Origin: an uncultured Pseudomonadota bacterium
Lineage (GTDB): Bacteria; Pseudomonadota; Gammaproteobacteria; Burkholderiales; Burkholderiaceae_C
DNA length: 64,000 nucleotides
Reading direction: 5' to 3'
NCBI GenBank assembly: GCA_945952465.1
Contig: CAMFIB010000002.1
Span: forward strand, 1-64,000
Below the pieces are notes generated by a model. The model had not been told where the DNA came from. It searched no databases and was given only the letters and a program-made list of their open reading frames with translations. The translations under genes were made by a program, and so were the position numbers. How positions within the stretch are numbered: the first letter of the stretch is position 1; each line of letters opens with the position of its first letter. Positions 7,280 to 16,750 of the stretch are shown here, one piece after another.

Positions 7280-9988
7280 TCAGATCACCACGTTGACGAG
7301 ACGGCCGGGCACGACGATGACGCGCTTGGCCGGCGCGCCGTTGGCGAACTGGGTGAAGGCCTCGCTGGCCAGCGCGGTCGCTTCGATCTGCGCCTTGTCG
7401 GCGCCAGCGGGCACGGTGATGGCGCCGCGCAGCTTGCCGTTGACCTGCAGCATCAGCTCGATCTCGTCCTGCACCAGCGCGGCGGGGTCGACCTCGGGCC
7501 ACGGCGCGTCGAGCAGCTCGCCGGCGCCGGCCGTGTAGCCGAGTGCGTGCCACAGCGCCTGGGCGATGTGCGGGGTGGCCGGGTAGAGGCAGCGCAGCAG
7601 GATGCCGAAACCCTCGCGCTCGGCGGCGTCAGCCCCTTCGTCGCCCGCGCCGTCGAAGTCTTCCAGCGCGTTCAGCAGCTTCATCGCGCCGGAGACGACG
7701 GTGTTGTACTGCATGCGCTGGTAGTCGTAGTCGATCTGGCGCAGCACGTTGTGGATGTCGCGGCGCAAAGCCTTGGATTTCTTGCCAAATGTGCCGCTTG
7801 CCAGCGTGTTTTCTGGAGTTGTAGCTCCTGAATCTGTAGCGCTCAGCTTGGCGCCATGGTGCCACACCCGCTTCAGGAAACGGTAGCTGCCTTCCACCGC
7901 CGCGTCGTTCCACTCCAGCGTGGCCTCGGGCGGCGCGGTGAACATGGTGTACAGGCGGGCGGTGTCGGCGCCGTATTTCTCGATCAGGTCCTGCGGATCG
8001 ACACCGTTGTTCTTGCTCTTGCTCATCGTGCCCACGCCCTCGTAGGTCACGGCGGTGCCGGCCGGCAACTGGCCGCTGGCGGCGATCAGTTTCGCGCCGG
8101 TCACCTTGCCGGTGTCGTCGGTCACGTTCTCGACTTCGTGCGGCCAGAAGTACTCGACGCCGCCTTTCTCGTTGCGGCGCGAGTAGATGTGGTTCAGCAC
8201 CATGCCTTGCGTGAGCAGCTTGGTGAAGGGCTCGTCGATCGTGACCAGCCCGAGGTCGCGCATCACCTTGGTCCAGAAGCGGGCGTACAGCAGGTGCAGG
8301 ATGGCGTGCTCGATGCCGCCGATGTACTGGTCCATGCCGCTGCCGCCGGTGGCCGCGTTCTGGTCGCGCATCCAGTAGGCGGCGCCGTCGGCCACCATGG
8401 CGTCGTCGTTCTTCGGGTCGCAGTAGCGCATGAAGTACCACGACGAGTCGACGAAGGTGTCCATCGTGTCGGTCTCGCGGCGCGCCGGCTTGCCGCAGGT
8501 GGGGCAGGCAACCTTGAGGAAGCCCTCGCATTTGTTCAGCGGGTTGCCGCTGCCGTCGGGCACCAGGTCTTGCGGCAGCACCACCGGCAGGTCTTTTTCC
8601 GGCACCGGCACCGGGCCGCACGACTCGCAGTGGATGATGGGAATGGGCGTGCCCCAGTAGCGCTGGCGGCTGATGCCCCAGTCGCGCAGCCGCCAGGTCA
8701 CCTTCTTCTCGCCCAGGCCCTTGGCTGCCAGCGTTTCCGCCACCGCCGTGACCGCGTCGCCATGCGACAGGCCGCTGAAGTTGTCGGAGTTGACGGTGAC
8801 GCCGCGCTGCTTGTCGCCGTACCAGTCCTGCCAGTGCTGGTAGTCGAAGTGCTCGCCGTCGACCAGCACCACCTGGCGGATCTCGATGCCGTATTTCAGC
8901 GCGAACGCGAAGTCGCGTTCGTCGTGTGCCGGCACGCCCATCACCGCGCCGTCGCCGTAGCCCATCAGCACGTAGTTGCCGACCCAGACCGGCACCTCGG
9001 CGCCGGTCAGCGGGTGGGTGACGACGAGGCCTGTGGGCTCGCCCTTCTTCTCCTGCGTGGCGAGTTCGGCCTCGGTCGTGCCGCCCTTCTTGCAGTCGTC
9101 GATGAAGGCGGCCAGCGCCGGGTTGTGTTGGGCCGCATGGGTGGCCAGCGGGTGTTCCGGCGCCACCGCACAGAAGGTCACGCCCATGATGGTGTCGGCG
9201 CGCGTCGTGAAGACGTACATCTTGCCGCCGTCGATCAATTCGCCGTCGGCGCCCCGGATGTCATGCGTGAAGGCGAAGCGCACACCCTCGCTCTTGCCGA
9301 TCCAGTTCTCCTGCATCAACCGCACCCGGTCCGGCCAGCCCGAGAGCGTGGCCTTCTCGTTGCCGATCTGCACGTGGTCGAGCAGCTCCTGCGCGTAGTC
9401 GGTGATCTTCAGGTAGTAGCCCGGGATCTCGCGCTTTTCCACGGTGGCGCCGGTGCGCCAGCCCTTGCCGTCGATCACCTGCTCGTTGGCCAGCACGGTC
9501 TGGTCGACCGGGTCCCAGTTCACCACCTGCGTCTTGCGGTAGGCAATGCCCTTGTCGAGCATCTTCAGGAACAGCCACTGGTTCCACTTGTAGTAACTCG
9601 GGTCGCAGGTCGCGACCTCGCGGCTCCAGTCGATGGCCAGGCCCATGGCCTGCATCTGCCGCTTCATGTAGGCGATGTTGTCGTAGGTCCACTTGGCCGG
9701 CGGCACGTTGTTTTTCAGCGCCGCGTTTTCTGCCGGCAGGCCGAAGGCGTCCCAGCCCATCGGCATCAGCACGTTGTGGCCCTTCATCCGCAACTGCCGC
9801 GTCAGCATGTCGTTGATGGTGTAGTTGCGCACATGGCCCATGTGCAGCTTGCCGCTGGGGTAGGGCAGCATGGAGCAGGCGTAGAACTTCGGGCGGCCCG
9901 CGTCCTCGGTCACGCGGTAGGCATCGTGGCGGGCCCAGTGCGCCTGCGCGCCGGCCTCGACCTCGGAGGGGTTGTATTTGTCGTTCAT
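7280..9988 (-). CDS. leuS: Leucyl-tRNA synthetase
   Basis: 902 aa, longer than the ~860 aa of E. coli. Class I signatures are clear: [11 protein letters not shown] near residue 45 (HIGH) and [13 protein letters not shown] (KMSKS). The CP1 editing domain lies between, and a zinc-type CESCG/CPTCG segment is present. Residues ~717-734 lie in a segment encoded by a copy of the dispersed repeat seen elsewhere in the window; it falls between the catalytic core and the anticodon-binding helices, where LeuRS tolerates length change. First gene of leuS-lptE-holA. Confidence 0.97.
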   Translation of the reverse strand: MNDKYNPSEVEAGAQAHWARHDAYRVTEDAGRPKFYACSMLPYPSGKLHMGHVRNYTINDMLTRQLRMKGHNVLMPMGWDAFGLPAENAALKNNVPPAKWTYDNIAYMKRQMQAMGLAIDWSREVATCDPSYYKWNQWLFLKMLDKGIAYRKTQVVNWDPVDQTVLANEQVIDGKGWRTGATVEKREIPGYYLKITDYAQELLDHVQIGNEKATLSGWPDRVRLMQENWIGKSEGVRFAFTHDIRGADGELIDGGKMYVFTTRADTIMGVTFCAVAPEHPLATHAAQHNPALAAFIDDCKKGGTTEAELATQEKKGEPTGLVVTHPLTGAEVPVWVGNYVLMGYGDGAVMGVPAHDERDFAFALKYGIEIRQVVLVDGEHFDYQHWQDWYGDKQRGVTVNSDNFSGLSHGDAVTAVAETLAAKGLGEKKVTWRLRDWGISRQRYWGTPIPIIHCESCGPVPVPEKDLPVVLPQDLVPDGSGNPLNKCEGFLKVACPTCGKPARRETDTMDTFVDSSWYFMRYCDPKNDDAMVADGAAYWMRDQNAATGGSGMDQYIGGIEHAILHLLYARFWTKVMRDLGLVTIDEPFTKLLTQGMVLNHIYSRRNEKGGVEYFWPHEVENVTDDTGKVTGAKLIAASGQLPAGTAVTYEGVGTMSKSKNNGVDPQDLIEKYGADTARLYTMFTAPPEATLEWNDAAVEGSYRFLKRVWHHGAKLSATDSGATTPENTLASGTFGKKSKALRRDIHNVLRQIDYDYQRMQYNTVVSGAMKLLNALEDFDGAGDEGADAAEREGFGILLRCLYPATPHIAQALWHALGYTAGAGELLDAPWPEVDPAALVQDEIELMLQVNGKLRGAITVPAGADKAQIEATALASEAFTQFANGAPAKRVIVVPGRLVNVVI
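7787..7840 (-). repeat. Dispersed repeat copy (family 1) inside leuS
   Basis: On the minus strand it reads AGGAGCTACAA, then CGCTGGCAAGCGG and CATTT. This aligns with the intergenic copy at 38772-38826, which reads ATAGCTACAAAACGCC, then GGCGCTGACTTG and GGCCGATTT. It is read in frame within leuS. Confidence 0.55.
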
Positions 9989-10033
9989 GGGGATGGTGGG
10001 CCGCGCCAGGTCCGGCGCGGCGATTCCCCGATT

Positions 10034-10456
10034 TTAGGGTGCGGCGTGCGGGTCGGCGACGAAACCGATGCGGTTCAGCCCCGCCTTCTGCGCCACGCCC
10101 ATCACCGTGACGATGCGGCCGTAGGGCACGGCCTCGTCGGCGCGCAGCTGCACCTCGGTGTCGGGGTTGACGCCGGCCGCCCGGGCCAGCGCGTCGGCCA
10201 GTTGATCCAGCGTGACCGGCTTGTCGTTCAGAAAGGCCTGGCCGGTCTTGTCGACCACCAGCGTCACCGCCTGCGGCGCCTCGTTGGGCTTGGCCGCGTC
10301 GGTCTTGGGCAGGTCGAGCCGGATGCTGCTGGCCAGCAGCGGCGCGGTCAGCATGAAGATCACCACCAGCACCAGCATCACGTCGACCAGCGGCGTCATG
10401 TTGATGTCGCTCATCGGTTTCGGCGGGCTTGTTCGTTCAAGCCTGCCGAAACTCAT
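10034..10456 (-). CDS. exbD: ExbD/TolR-type biopolymer transport protein
   Basis: 140 aa. Single N-terminal membrane helix with the family signature MSDINMTPLVDVMLVLV; the Asp in that helix is the proton-path residue of ExbD/TolR. A periplasmic domain follows (VPYGRIVTVMGVAQKAG). It works with the upstream MotA/TolQ/ExbB channel, whose stop it overlaps by 4 bases (ATGA), to harvest proton motive force for TonB or Tol machinery. ExbD versus TolR cannot be settled from sequence alone; absence of tolA/tolB nearby favours ExbD. Confidence 0.88.
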   Translation of the reverse strand: MSFGRLERTSPPKPMSDINMTPLVDVMLVLVVIFMLTAPLLASSIRLDLPKTDAAKPNEAPQAVTLVVDKTGQAFLNDKPVTLDQLADALARAAGVNPDTEVQLRADEAVPYGRIVTVMGVAQKAGLNRIGFVADPHAAP

Positions 10457-11085
10457 GACAGCAGCTCCCGCAAGTCCCGCGCGAAGCCCTCCAGATCGGC
10501 CTCGATGCGGCCGATGCTGCGGCCCAGCACGTTGTAGGCGAGCACGGCGGGAATGGCCACCGCCAGGCCGGCGGCGGTCATGATCAGCGCCTCGCCCACC
10601 GGGCCGGCGATCTTGTCGATGGTGATCTGGCCGGCCGTCGCCATCGCGGTCAGCGCGTGGTAGATGCCCCAGACGGTGCCGAACAGGCCGACGAAGGGTG
10701 CCGTGGCGCCGACGGTGGCCAGCAGCACCTGGCCGAACTGCAGCTTGTGCAGCACCGCGTGCAGCGCGTTGCGCAGCGCGCGGGTGAGCCGTTGCGACGT
10801 GTGGCCCGCCGAGGCCAGGGTCTGCGACGCTTCGAGCGTCGTCGCGCGGATCAAAGGCAGGACGAGCGCTTCACGGTCGAACAGGCCGACCTGCTGTTCT
10901 GCCTCGGCGACCGTCGGAGCCTGCCAGAACGCCGCCAAGCTGCGGGCCGTGTCGCCCGCCGCGCGGTGCAGCAGCCAGCCCTTCCAGAGGATGACGACCC
11001 AGCTGGCCACCGACATCGCCAGCAGCAGCACCGCCACCGCACGGCTGATGCCGTCACCAGCGGTCAGCAGCGGCAGCGCCTCCAT
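10453..11085 (-). CDS. exbB: MotA/TolQ/ExbB proton channel protein
   Basis: 210 aa with three membrane segments: one near residues 12-35 and two later around TAPFVGLFGTVWGIYHAL and ALIMTAAGLAVAIPAVLAYN. The GLFGTVWG and TAAGLAVAIPA motifs define the family. It pairs with the overlapping exbD gene as the proton-driven motor that energises outer-membrane transport; a TonB-dependent receptor is coded at 50 kb. It starts 2 bases after dapB in the bamE-dapB-exbB-exbD run. Confidence 0.9.
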   Translation of the reverse strand: MEALPLLTAGDGISRAVAVLLLAMSVASWVVILWKGWLLHRAAGDTARSLAAFWQAPTVAEAEQQVGLFDREALVLPLIRATTLEASQTLASAGHTSQRLTRALRNALHAVLHKLQFGQVLLATVGATAPFVGLFGTVWGIYHALTAMATAGQITIDKIAGPVGEALIMTAAGLAVAIPAVLAYNVLGRSIGRIEADLEGFARDLRELLS

Positions 11086-11087
11086 GC

Positions 11088-11930
11088 TCAGCGAAGCCCG
11101 AGAACGTCGAACATGTCGAACAGGCCGCTCTTCTGCCCGCTCAGGAAACGCACGGCGCGCAGGCTGCCCTGGGCGTAGCCGGCGCGGCTCGACGATTTGT
11201 GCGAAATCTCGATGCGCTCGCCGGTGCCGGCGAACAGCACGGTGTGGTCGCCCACGATGTCGCCGCCGCGGATGGTGGCGAAGCCGATGGTCGACGGGTC
11301 GCGCTCGCCGGTCACGCCTTCGCGGGCGTAGACCGCGCAGTCCTTCAGGTCGCGGCCAACCGCCTCGGCAATGACCTCACCCATTTTCAGCGCGGTGCCG
11401 GAGGGCGCGTCCACCTTGTGGCGGTGGTGCGCCTCGATGATCTCGATGTCGTAGCCGGTGGCCAGCGCCTGGCCCGCCATCTGCAGCAGCTTCAGCGTCA
11501 CGTTGACGCCCACGCTCATGTTGGGCGCCATGACGATCGCGATGTCTTTCGCGGCGGCGGCGATCTCGGCCTTCTGAGCCTCGCTGAAACCGGTGGTGCC
11601 GATCACGAGCTGCACGCCCAGCTCGCGGCAGGCCTTCAGGTGCGCCATCGTGCCTTCCGGCCGGGTGAAGTCGATCAGCGCCTGCGCGCCTTTCAGGCCG
11701 GCGGCGATGTCGGCGGTGATCGCCACCCCAGCCGGCTTGCCCATGAACGCGGCGGCGTCCTGGCCCAGGGCCGGGGCTGCGGGAATGTCGAGCGCGCCGG
11801 CCAGCATGCAGTCGTCGGCCGCTTGCACGGCCTCGATCAGCATTCGGCCCATGCGGCCCGACGCACCGGCGATCGCGATGCGGTGAGGGGTGCCGGCAGA
11901 AGAGGAGGCGGGCGTTGGGCCCGCGCTCAT
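11088..11930 (-). CDS. dapB: 4-hydroxy-tetrahydrodipicolinate reductase
   Basis: 280 aa. Catalyses the NAD(P)H reduction in the lysine and meso-diaminopimelate pathway. NAD-binding GASGRMG lies near residue 23, and the catalytic signature [14 protein letters not shown] near the middle supplies the His and Lys of the active site. An N-terminal extension of ~14 polar residues precedes the fold, so a later start is possible. Overlaps bamE by 4 bases. Confidence 0.96.
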   Translation of the reverse strand: MSAGPTPASSSAGTPHRIAIAGASGRMGRMLIEAVQAADDCMLAGALDIPAAPALGQDAAAFMGKPAGVAITADIAAGLKGAQALIDFTRPEGTMAHLKACRELGVQLVIGTTGFSEAQKAEIAAAAKDIAIVMAPNMSVGVNVTLKLLQMAGQALATGYDIEIIEAHHRHKVDAPSGTALKMGEVIAEAVGRDLKDCAVYAREGVTGERDPSTIGFATIRGGDIVGDHTVLFAGTGERIEISHKSSSRAGYAQGSLRAVRFLSGQKSGLFDMFDVLGLR

Positions 11931-12490
11931 CGGAGCGATCCTTCCAGCGGCGGGTAGCCCAGGCCACCCTGCTCCACCGCCACGGGCGGCGGCGGCTGGT
12001 TGGCCGATTTGCCGGTGGCCTTGAATTCGCTCAGCTGTTTTTCGGTGGCCTCCAGCGGCGGCGCGGTGCCGAACTTGCGCTTGCTGGCGAGCGCCTTGAC
12101 GAATTCGGCTTCGCTCGGCAGGCCCTCGAGGCCGTCGGTGCGCTCCAGCTCATTGCCCTTGAAGAACACCGTGAAGCGGCGCTGCTGCGGCTCGGTGCCG
12201 CCGCGGCGCAGCGTGAACACGTAGTCCCAGCGGTCTTCGTGGAACACGCTGGCCATCAGCGGCGTGCCGAGGATGTCGCGCACCTGCGCGCGGTCCATGC
12301 CCGGTTTGAGCTGGCCGGCCTGCTCGCTGGAAATGAAGTTGCCCTGGATGACTTCCACCTTGTACGGCGTGACCATGCTGGCCAGGCGGTTGCTCGCGCT
12401 GTCGACGCTGCCGCAAGCGGCCAGCGTGACCGCCGCGCAGGCTGTCAGCAAAGGGGCGAGCCAGCGGCCTCGGGAGGGTTGAAAGTGCAT
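11927..12490 (-). CDS. bamE: Outer membrane assembly lipoprotein BamE
   Basis: 187 aa. Signal peptide with lipobox LAAC (Cys26), then the SmpA/OmlA domain: [35 protein letters not shown] and [10 protein letters not shown]. BamE is a lipoprotein of the BAM complex, which inserts beta-barrels in the outer membrane. The C-terminal tail beyond the domain is longer than in E. coli and Pro-rich. Start at 12490 gives the signal peptide. Divergent from fur, a conserved pairing in beta- and gammaproteobacteria. Confidence 0.94.
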   Translation of the reverse strand: MHFQPSRGRWLAPLLTACAAVTLAACGSVDSASNRLASMVTPYKVEVIQGNFISSEQAGQLKPGMDRAQVRDILGTPLMASVFHEDRWDYVFTLRRGGTEPQQRRFTVFFKGNELERTDGLEGLPSEAEFVKALASKRKFGTAPPLEATEKQLSEFKATGKSANQPPPPVAVEQGGLGYPPLEGSLR

Positions 12491-12642
12491 GTTGGCAACC
12501 GATGCAATATGATCGAATGATTGTACGGCCCCCCCGGATGACCGAGACAATGCCCCGCGACGGCCGTCTGGCCGGCGCCGCCCGGAATGCGCCGCTGGGG
12601 CCGCCGGACCGGCCCAAGGCGAATTCCGCAAGAGGTAGATGA

Positions 12643-13116
12643 GTGAGCAAGATCGACGACCTGAAGAGCACCGGCCTGAAGGCCACCTTGCCGCGCCTGA
12701 AGATCCTGGAAATCTTCCAGAAGGGCGCGCAGCGCCACATGACGGCCGAAGACGTGTTCCGGGTGCTGCTCGAGGAGCGTTCTGACGTTGGCCTTGCCAC
12801 GGTCTACCGGGTGCTCACGCAGTTCGAGCAGGCCGGCATCCTGGATCGCAGCAATTTCGAGTCGGGCAAGGCCATCTACGAGCTCAACGAAGGCAAGCAC
12901 CACGACCACCTGGTCTGCCTCGACTGCGGCAAGGTCGAGGAGTTCGTCGATCCCGAAATCGAGAAGCGCCAGCAGGCGGTTGCGGAAAGCCGCGGCTTCG
13001 CGCTGCAGGAGCATGCGCTCAGCCTCTACGGCAACTGCACCAAGCCCAAGTGCCCCAACCGGCCCGCCAATGGCGGGGCGGGTGGCGGGCGCGGCCACAA
13101 CCACCATTCTTCCTGA
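12643..13116 (+). CDS. fur: Ferric uptake regulator
   Basis: 157 aa, GTG start with AGAGG upstream. Winged-helix DNA-binding N-terminus, then the metal-binding HHDH (residues 86-89), the CLDC pair (92-95) and the C-terminal NCTKPKC pair. The tail is Gly-rich and ends GHNHHSS, which may add metal affinity. Represses iron-uptake genes when loaded with Fe(II); a good operator match lies ahead of the receptor gene at 50 kb in this same window. Divergent from bamE. Confidence 0.97.
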   Translation: MSKIDDLKSTGLKATLPRLKILEIFQKGAQRHMTAEDVFRVLLEERSDVGLATVYRVLTQFEQAGILDRSNFESGKAIYELNEGKHHDHLVCLDCGKVEEFVDPEIEKRQQAVAESRGFALQEHALSLYGNCTKPKCPNRPANGGAGGGRGHNHHSS

Positions 13117-13186
13117 GCGCCATCCAGGCCGCGCCGGCGCGGCCGCCTGATGAGTTGGCGCGGCGCACACCGTGCCCCGCCGCAAC

Positions 13187-14137
13187 TCAGCTGTCGCGCT
13201 CCATCGCCAGCCGCTGCCGCTGCACGAACTCCTGGTAGGTGTCGATGCCGCGCAGTTGCAGGATGGCGTTGCGCACCGCAGCTTCCACCAGCACGGCGAT
13301 GTTGCGCCCGGCCACCACCTGGATGACCACCTTGCGCACCGGCACGCCCAGCACGTTCTGCATCAGCGGCTCGTTGGGCAGGCGTTCGTAGTCGCGCTCC
13401 ATGGTTTCGCGCCGCACGAGGTGCACGATGAGCTTGAGCCGCATCTTGCGGCGCACGGCTGTTTCGCCAAAGATGGCGCGGATATCGAGCAGGCCGATGC
13501 CGCGCACCTCCAGCAGGTTCTGCAGCAGCTCCGGGCAGCGGCCCTCGATGGCCGTCTGGTTGACGCGGTACAGATCGACCGCGTCGTCCGCCACCAGGCC
13601 GTTGCCGCGCGAAATGAGTTCCAGCCCGAGTTCGCTCTTGCCGAGGCCGGACTCGCCGGTGATCATCACGCCCAGCCCCAGGATGTCCATGAACACGCCG
13701 TGGATGGAGGTGCGGTCGGCGAAATGCTTGGACAGGTAGGCCCGCAGCACGTCGATGACGAAGGCCGACGACTCTTTGGTCGCGAACATCGGAATCTGCG
13801 CCCGCTCGCACATCGACAGCAGCGTGTCCGGGGCCACCTGTCCGTCGGCAAGGATGAGCACCGGCGGTTCCAGCGTGACGATGCGGGCGATGCGGCGTTC
13901 GCAGTCTTCCGGCGATTCCTTGGTCAGGTAAGCCACCTCGCGCTCGCCGAGAATCTGCACCCGGTAGGGGTGGATGTAGTTCAGGTAGCCCACCAGGTCG
14001 GCGCCGGAACTGGCCGCGCGCACCGCGATTTCGTCGAAACGCCGCTCGGAGGCACCAAGGCCGGCAACCCACTCCCAGCGCAGCGTGGCGCGGTGGTTCT
14101 CGAACAGCGCATCGGCGCTGACGGCGGTGGGCTTCAT
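13187..14137 (-). CDS. hprK: HPr kinase/phosphorylase
   Basis: 316 aa. Walker [10 protein letters not shown] at residues 161-169 and the family signature [17 protein letters not shown] downstream. Phosphorylates or dephosphorylates HPr on Ser; in betaproteobacteria it is part of a regulatory PTS rather than sugar uptake. ATG at 14137 is used; the longer ORF to 14287 runs through an intergenic repeat. Same strand as ptsN and hpf. Confidence 0.95.
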   Translation of the reverse strand: MKPTAVSADALFENHRATLRWEWVAGLGASERRFDEIAVRAASSGADLVGYLNYIHPYRVQILGEREVAYLTKESPEDCERRIARIVTLEPPVLILADGQVAPDTLLSMCERAQIPMFATKESSAFVIDVLRAYLSKHFADRTSIHGVFMDILGLGVMITGESGLGKSELGLELISRGNGLVADDAVDLYRVNQTAIEGRCPELLQNLLEVRGIGLLDIRAIFGETAVRRKMRLKLIVHLVRRETMERDYERLPNEPLMQNVLGVPVRKVVIQVVAGRNIAVLVEAAVRNAILQLRGIDTYQEFVQRQRLAMERDS

Positions 14138-14311
14138 GTGGCCCCCGCGCTTGCCATTGCGTGTGCTGCGCTGTCCCCCAGGGGGGCTGATTTCCCTTGG
14201 TGCGGCGCGACGAAAAATTGCGGTACCGAGCCGCAGCGAAGGGCCGCCCCGAGCAAGGCAGCCCCCTCGGGGGGCAGAGACCCACACGAAGTGGGGGAAC
14301 GTGGGGGCATA
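14138..14311. repeat. Family 2 GC-rich repeat, inverted pair filling the ptsN-hprK gap
   Basis: Two copies of a ~55-base motif face each other. The left copy reads GGCCCCCGCGCTT..GCGTGTG..CTGTCCCCCAGGGGGGCTG; the right copy, on the minus strand, reads GCCCCCACGTTCCCCCAC..CGTGTGGG..CTGCCCCCCGAGGGGGCTG. A third copy lies at 47563-47640. The pair spans the whole gap, starting one base beyond the hprK start codon. Confidence 0.75.
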
Positions 14312-14779
14312 TCAGGCCGGCTGGGTGGACTGCCAGCGGGCGATCATGCCGTGCAGCTCTTCGGCGTTGTCGGAGGTCTTGATCTTCTCGCGCAGTGCCG
14401 AGTCGCTGAGCAGCTCGGCAATTTCGGACAGCACTTCCAGGTGCTTTTGCGTGGCGGCTTCCGGTACCAGCAGGAAGATCAGCACCGCCACCGGCTGTTC
14501 GTCCGGGGCGTCGAAACCGATGGGTTGGGCGAGCTGGAAAACCGCCGCCATCGGCGACTTGAGGCCTTTGATGCGCCCGTGCGGAATGGCCACGCCGTGG
14601 CCCAGGCCGGTGGAACCGAGCCGTTCGCGGGCAAAGAGGCTGTCGGTGATGAGGGCCCGCGAGATGCCGTGCAGGCCTTCAAACAGCAGGCCGGCCTCTT
14701 CGAATGCGCGTTTCTTGCTCGTCGCGTCCACGCGGACGAGCACCTGATCAGCGGGCAGGATGGCGGCCAGTCGATTCAT
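14312..14779 (-). CDS. ptsN: Nitrogen-regulatory PTS EIIA protein
   Basis: 155 aa. The phosphorylated His is His67 in GVAIPHGR. The fold and GSTGLGHGVAIPHGRI segment match EIIA-Ntr, which regulates potassium and nitrogen metabolism according to phosphorylation by EI-Ntr/NPr. ATG at 14779 has better spacing to the GCAGG ribosome site than the ATG six bases upstream. Lies between hpf and hprK, the usual order, but separated from hpf by a terminator. Confidence 0.94.
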   Translation of the reverse strand: MNRLAAILPADQVLVRVDATSKKRAFEEAGLLFEGLHGISRALITDSLFARERLGSTGLGHGVAIPHGRIKGLKSPMAAVFQLAQPIGFDAPDEQPVAVLIFLLVPEAATQKHLEVLSEIAELLSDSALREKIKTSDNAEELHGMIARWQSTQPA

Positions 14780-14864
14780 AAGCATGTAACCTGCACAAAT
14801 TATGCACCGACCACGGTGCACTGCAACACGAGTGGAAACCGCGCAACGCCACACAACACCCAAC

Positions 14865-14890
14865 AAAAAGCCGCCGGGATCACCGGCGGC
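14865..14890 (-). terminator. Intrinsic terminator after hpf
   Basis: Minus-strand stem GCCGCCGG / CCGGCGGC (14883-14890 with 14870-14877), 5-base loop, then TTTTT. It lies between hpf and ptsN, so ptsN probably has its own promoter or depends on read-through. Confidence 0.8.
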
Positions 14891-14913
14891 CGTTCGCGGA
14901 ATGCGGGGCGATA

Positions 14914-15243
14914 TTACATCAGCCGTTTGGGGGCTTCGTGGTGGTGGCTCTGCAGGCGGTCCTTGTGGCGCCCGACCTGTCGGTTGAGTTTGTCGACGAG
15001 TTCGTCGACCGCGGCATAGAGGTCTTCGTGGGCGCTTTCCGCGAACATGTCGCCGCCCTTCACGTGGATCGCGCATTCGGCGCGCTGACGGAGCTGCTTC
15101 TCCTTGAGCTTCTCGACGGTCAACAAGACCTTCACATCCACCAGTTGGTCAAAGTGCCGGGTGATCCGGTCCAGCTTGCTGGTCACGTAACTGCGCAGGG
15201 CAGGGGTGACTTCGAGGTGGTGACCGCTGATCGTCAAATTCAT
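14914..15243 (-). CDS. hpf: Ribosome hibernation promoting factor (short HPF)
   Basis: 109 aa, begins [20 protein letters not shown] with a perfect AAGGAGG ribosome site 9 bases upstream. Sigma-54 modulation/S30EA domain that binds the decoding centre and silences ribosomes in stationary phase. The C-terminus is His-rich ([11 protein letters not shown]). rpoN, often upstream, is absent here. Confidence 0.94.
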   Translation of the reverse strand: MNLTISGHHLEVTPALRSYVTSKLDRITRHFDQLVDVKVLLTVEKLKEKQLRQRAECAIHVKGGDMFAESAHEDLYAAVDELVDKLNRQVGRHKDRLQSHHHEAPKRLM

Positions 15244-15356
15244 GAACGAACCTCCTTGGCTTCGGGTTGCAATGGTCCATGCCACCGGGGCGGCATGGCG
15301 GGGAAATCCACATGCGCTCGGGTTCATGATGCGCCGCTCGGCCGGCGTTGGCAAGT

Positions 15357-15380
15357 ACACCCCGGGTGTTACCGGGGTGT
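15357..15380. repeat. Perfect 9-bp inverted repeat upstream of hpf
   Basis: ACACCCCGG (15357-15365) and CCGGGGTGT (15372-15380) with a 6-base loop, ~115 bases ahead of hpf and 48 bases after the MFS gene stop. There is no T run on the downstream side in either direction, so it is not a canonical terminator; it may be an operator or a Rho-type 3' structure. Confidence 0.5.
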
Positions 15381-15427
15381 GAAAAATCCGACTTGGCGGT
15401 TGGCGTTTTCCGGGCCAGAATGGGGAA

Positions 15428-16654
15428 TCAGCGGGCGGGCGTTGCCGCGCCGGTGTGCAGGTCGAGCCGGCCCACCACCGCCACCGCCGTCAGGCTGGCG
15501 GCCGCGCCGACCAGCGCGGCCAGCCAATAGTGCTGCACGAGGCCTTGCGCGTCGCGGCTGATCAACAACCCCCCCACATAAGCTGCGGCGCCCATGGCCG
15601 CCGACTGCACCGACGCGTTGAGCGTCATGAAGGTGCCGCGCAGCCGGGGGTCGGCGGCGGAGGTGAGGATGGCCATGCCGGGGATCATGCGGCCGCTCAT
15701 GCAGACGAAGAACGCGGTCGACACGGCAAGCGCCTGCCACAGCGGCACCCGGCCGAGCAGCGTGATGCCGAGCAGCGGCAGCAGCACCAGCACAGCCAGC
15801 AGGCGGAAGGTCTTCACCTTGCCCAATGCGTCCGTCATGCGGCCGAACAGCCGGGCGGTGATCAGCGTGGCGACACCGCCGGCGAGGTACAGCAGCGGAA
15901 TCTGCGTGACCGCGAGGCCCACGTTGGTCTGCATGTAGATCGTGATGTACGGAATGACCGAAAAGCCGGCGAACATCAGCAGGCCGGAGAACACGAAGGC
16001 CCAGCGGTGGTTGGTGTCGGCCAGCACGCGGCCGATGGCGCCGAGCGGCGACGGCCGGTCGGGCTGGCGCAGGTGCTCGTCGAGCACCGGCAGGGTGCGC
16101 CAGGCCACCAGCGCGAAGAGCGCCGAGACCGCCGCGATGCCGATGAAGGTGGCGTGCCAGCTGAAGTGCGCGGCCACCAGCAGGCCAAGCGGCACGCCGG
16201 CCACGGTGGAGACCGAGAACGAGGTCATGACGATGCCCATGGCGCGGCCGCGCCGCTCGAACGGCACGACGTCGCCGACGATGGTCTGCGACAGCGCCGA
16301 CAGCACGCCGCCGAACACGCCGGCGGCAATGCGCGCGGCCATCAGCGCGGCATAGGTCGGCGCCAGCCCGCAGGCCAGCGTGGCCAGCGCGAACAGGCCA
16401 TACAGCACGAGCAGCAGGCGCTTGCGGCCGAAGCGGTCCACGTAGGTCGCGGCCAGCAGCCCGGACACGCCGGCTGCCAGCGTGTAGGCCGACACCAGCA
16501 GGCCGAAGGCCGCGTCGGTGATGCCGAAGAGCTGTGTGAACTGCGGGCCCAGCGGCATCATGATCATGAAGTCGAGGATGTGCGTGAACTGGATGCCGGC
16601 CAGTGTCAGCAGCAGCCAGAGCTCGCGGCGCGGGGTAGGGGAGGGTTCGGTCAT
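15428..16654 (-). CDS. MFS transporter (DHA1-like efflux type)
   Basis: 408 aa, 12 predicted membrane helices. Family marks are the loop 2-3 motif [11 protein letters not shown] and motif C-like region [14 protein letters not shown] in helix 5, typical of drug/proton antiporters of the AraJ/Bcr type. Start at 16654 (MTEPSP); a start 15 codons upstream is possible but adds a charged extension. Substrate unknown. Divergent from the patatin gene. Confidence 0.85.
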   Translation of the reverse strand: MTEPSPTPRRELWLLLTLAGIQFTHILDFMIMMPLGPQFTQLFGITDAAFGLLVSAYTLAAGVSGLLAATYVDRFGRKRLLLVLYGLFALATLACGLAPTYAALMAARIAAGVFGGVLSALSQTIVGDVVPFERRGRAMGIVMTSFSVSTVAGVPLGLLVAAHFSWHATFIGIAAVSALFALVAWRTLPVLDEHLRQPDRPSPLGAIGRVLADTNHRWAFVFSGLLMFAGFSVIPYITIYMQTNVGLAVTQIPLLYLAGGVATLITARLFGRMTDALGKVKTFRLLAVLVLLPLLGITLLGRVPLWQALAVSTAFFVCMSGRMIPGMAILTSAADPRLRGTFMTLNASVQSAAMGAAAYVGGLLISRDAQGLVQHYWLAALVGAAASLTAVAVVGRLDLHTGAATPAR

Positions 16655-16750
16655 GGGGGCGTGTGGCGGGCGGTTGCGGCGCAAGGTGTAACCGTACACT
16701 CTAGCAGCGCGCCATGGCCGTCACGGCGCCAACGCCGCGACCGCACGACC

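Noticed and set aside
15455-16750. Long N-terminal extension of the patatin ORF
   Set aside because: It is antisense to the MFS gene; the true start is the ATG at 16751 ahead of the conserved oxyanion loop.
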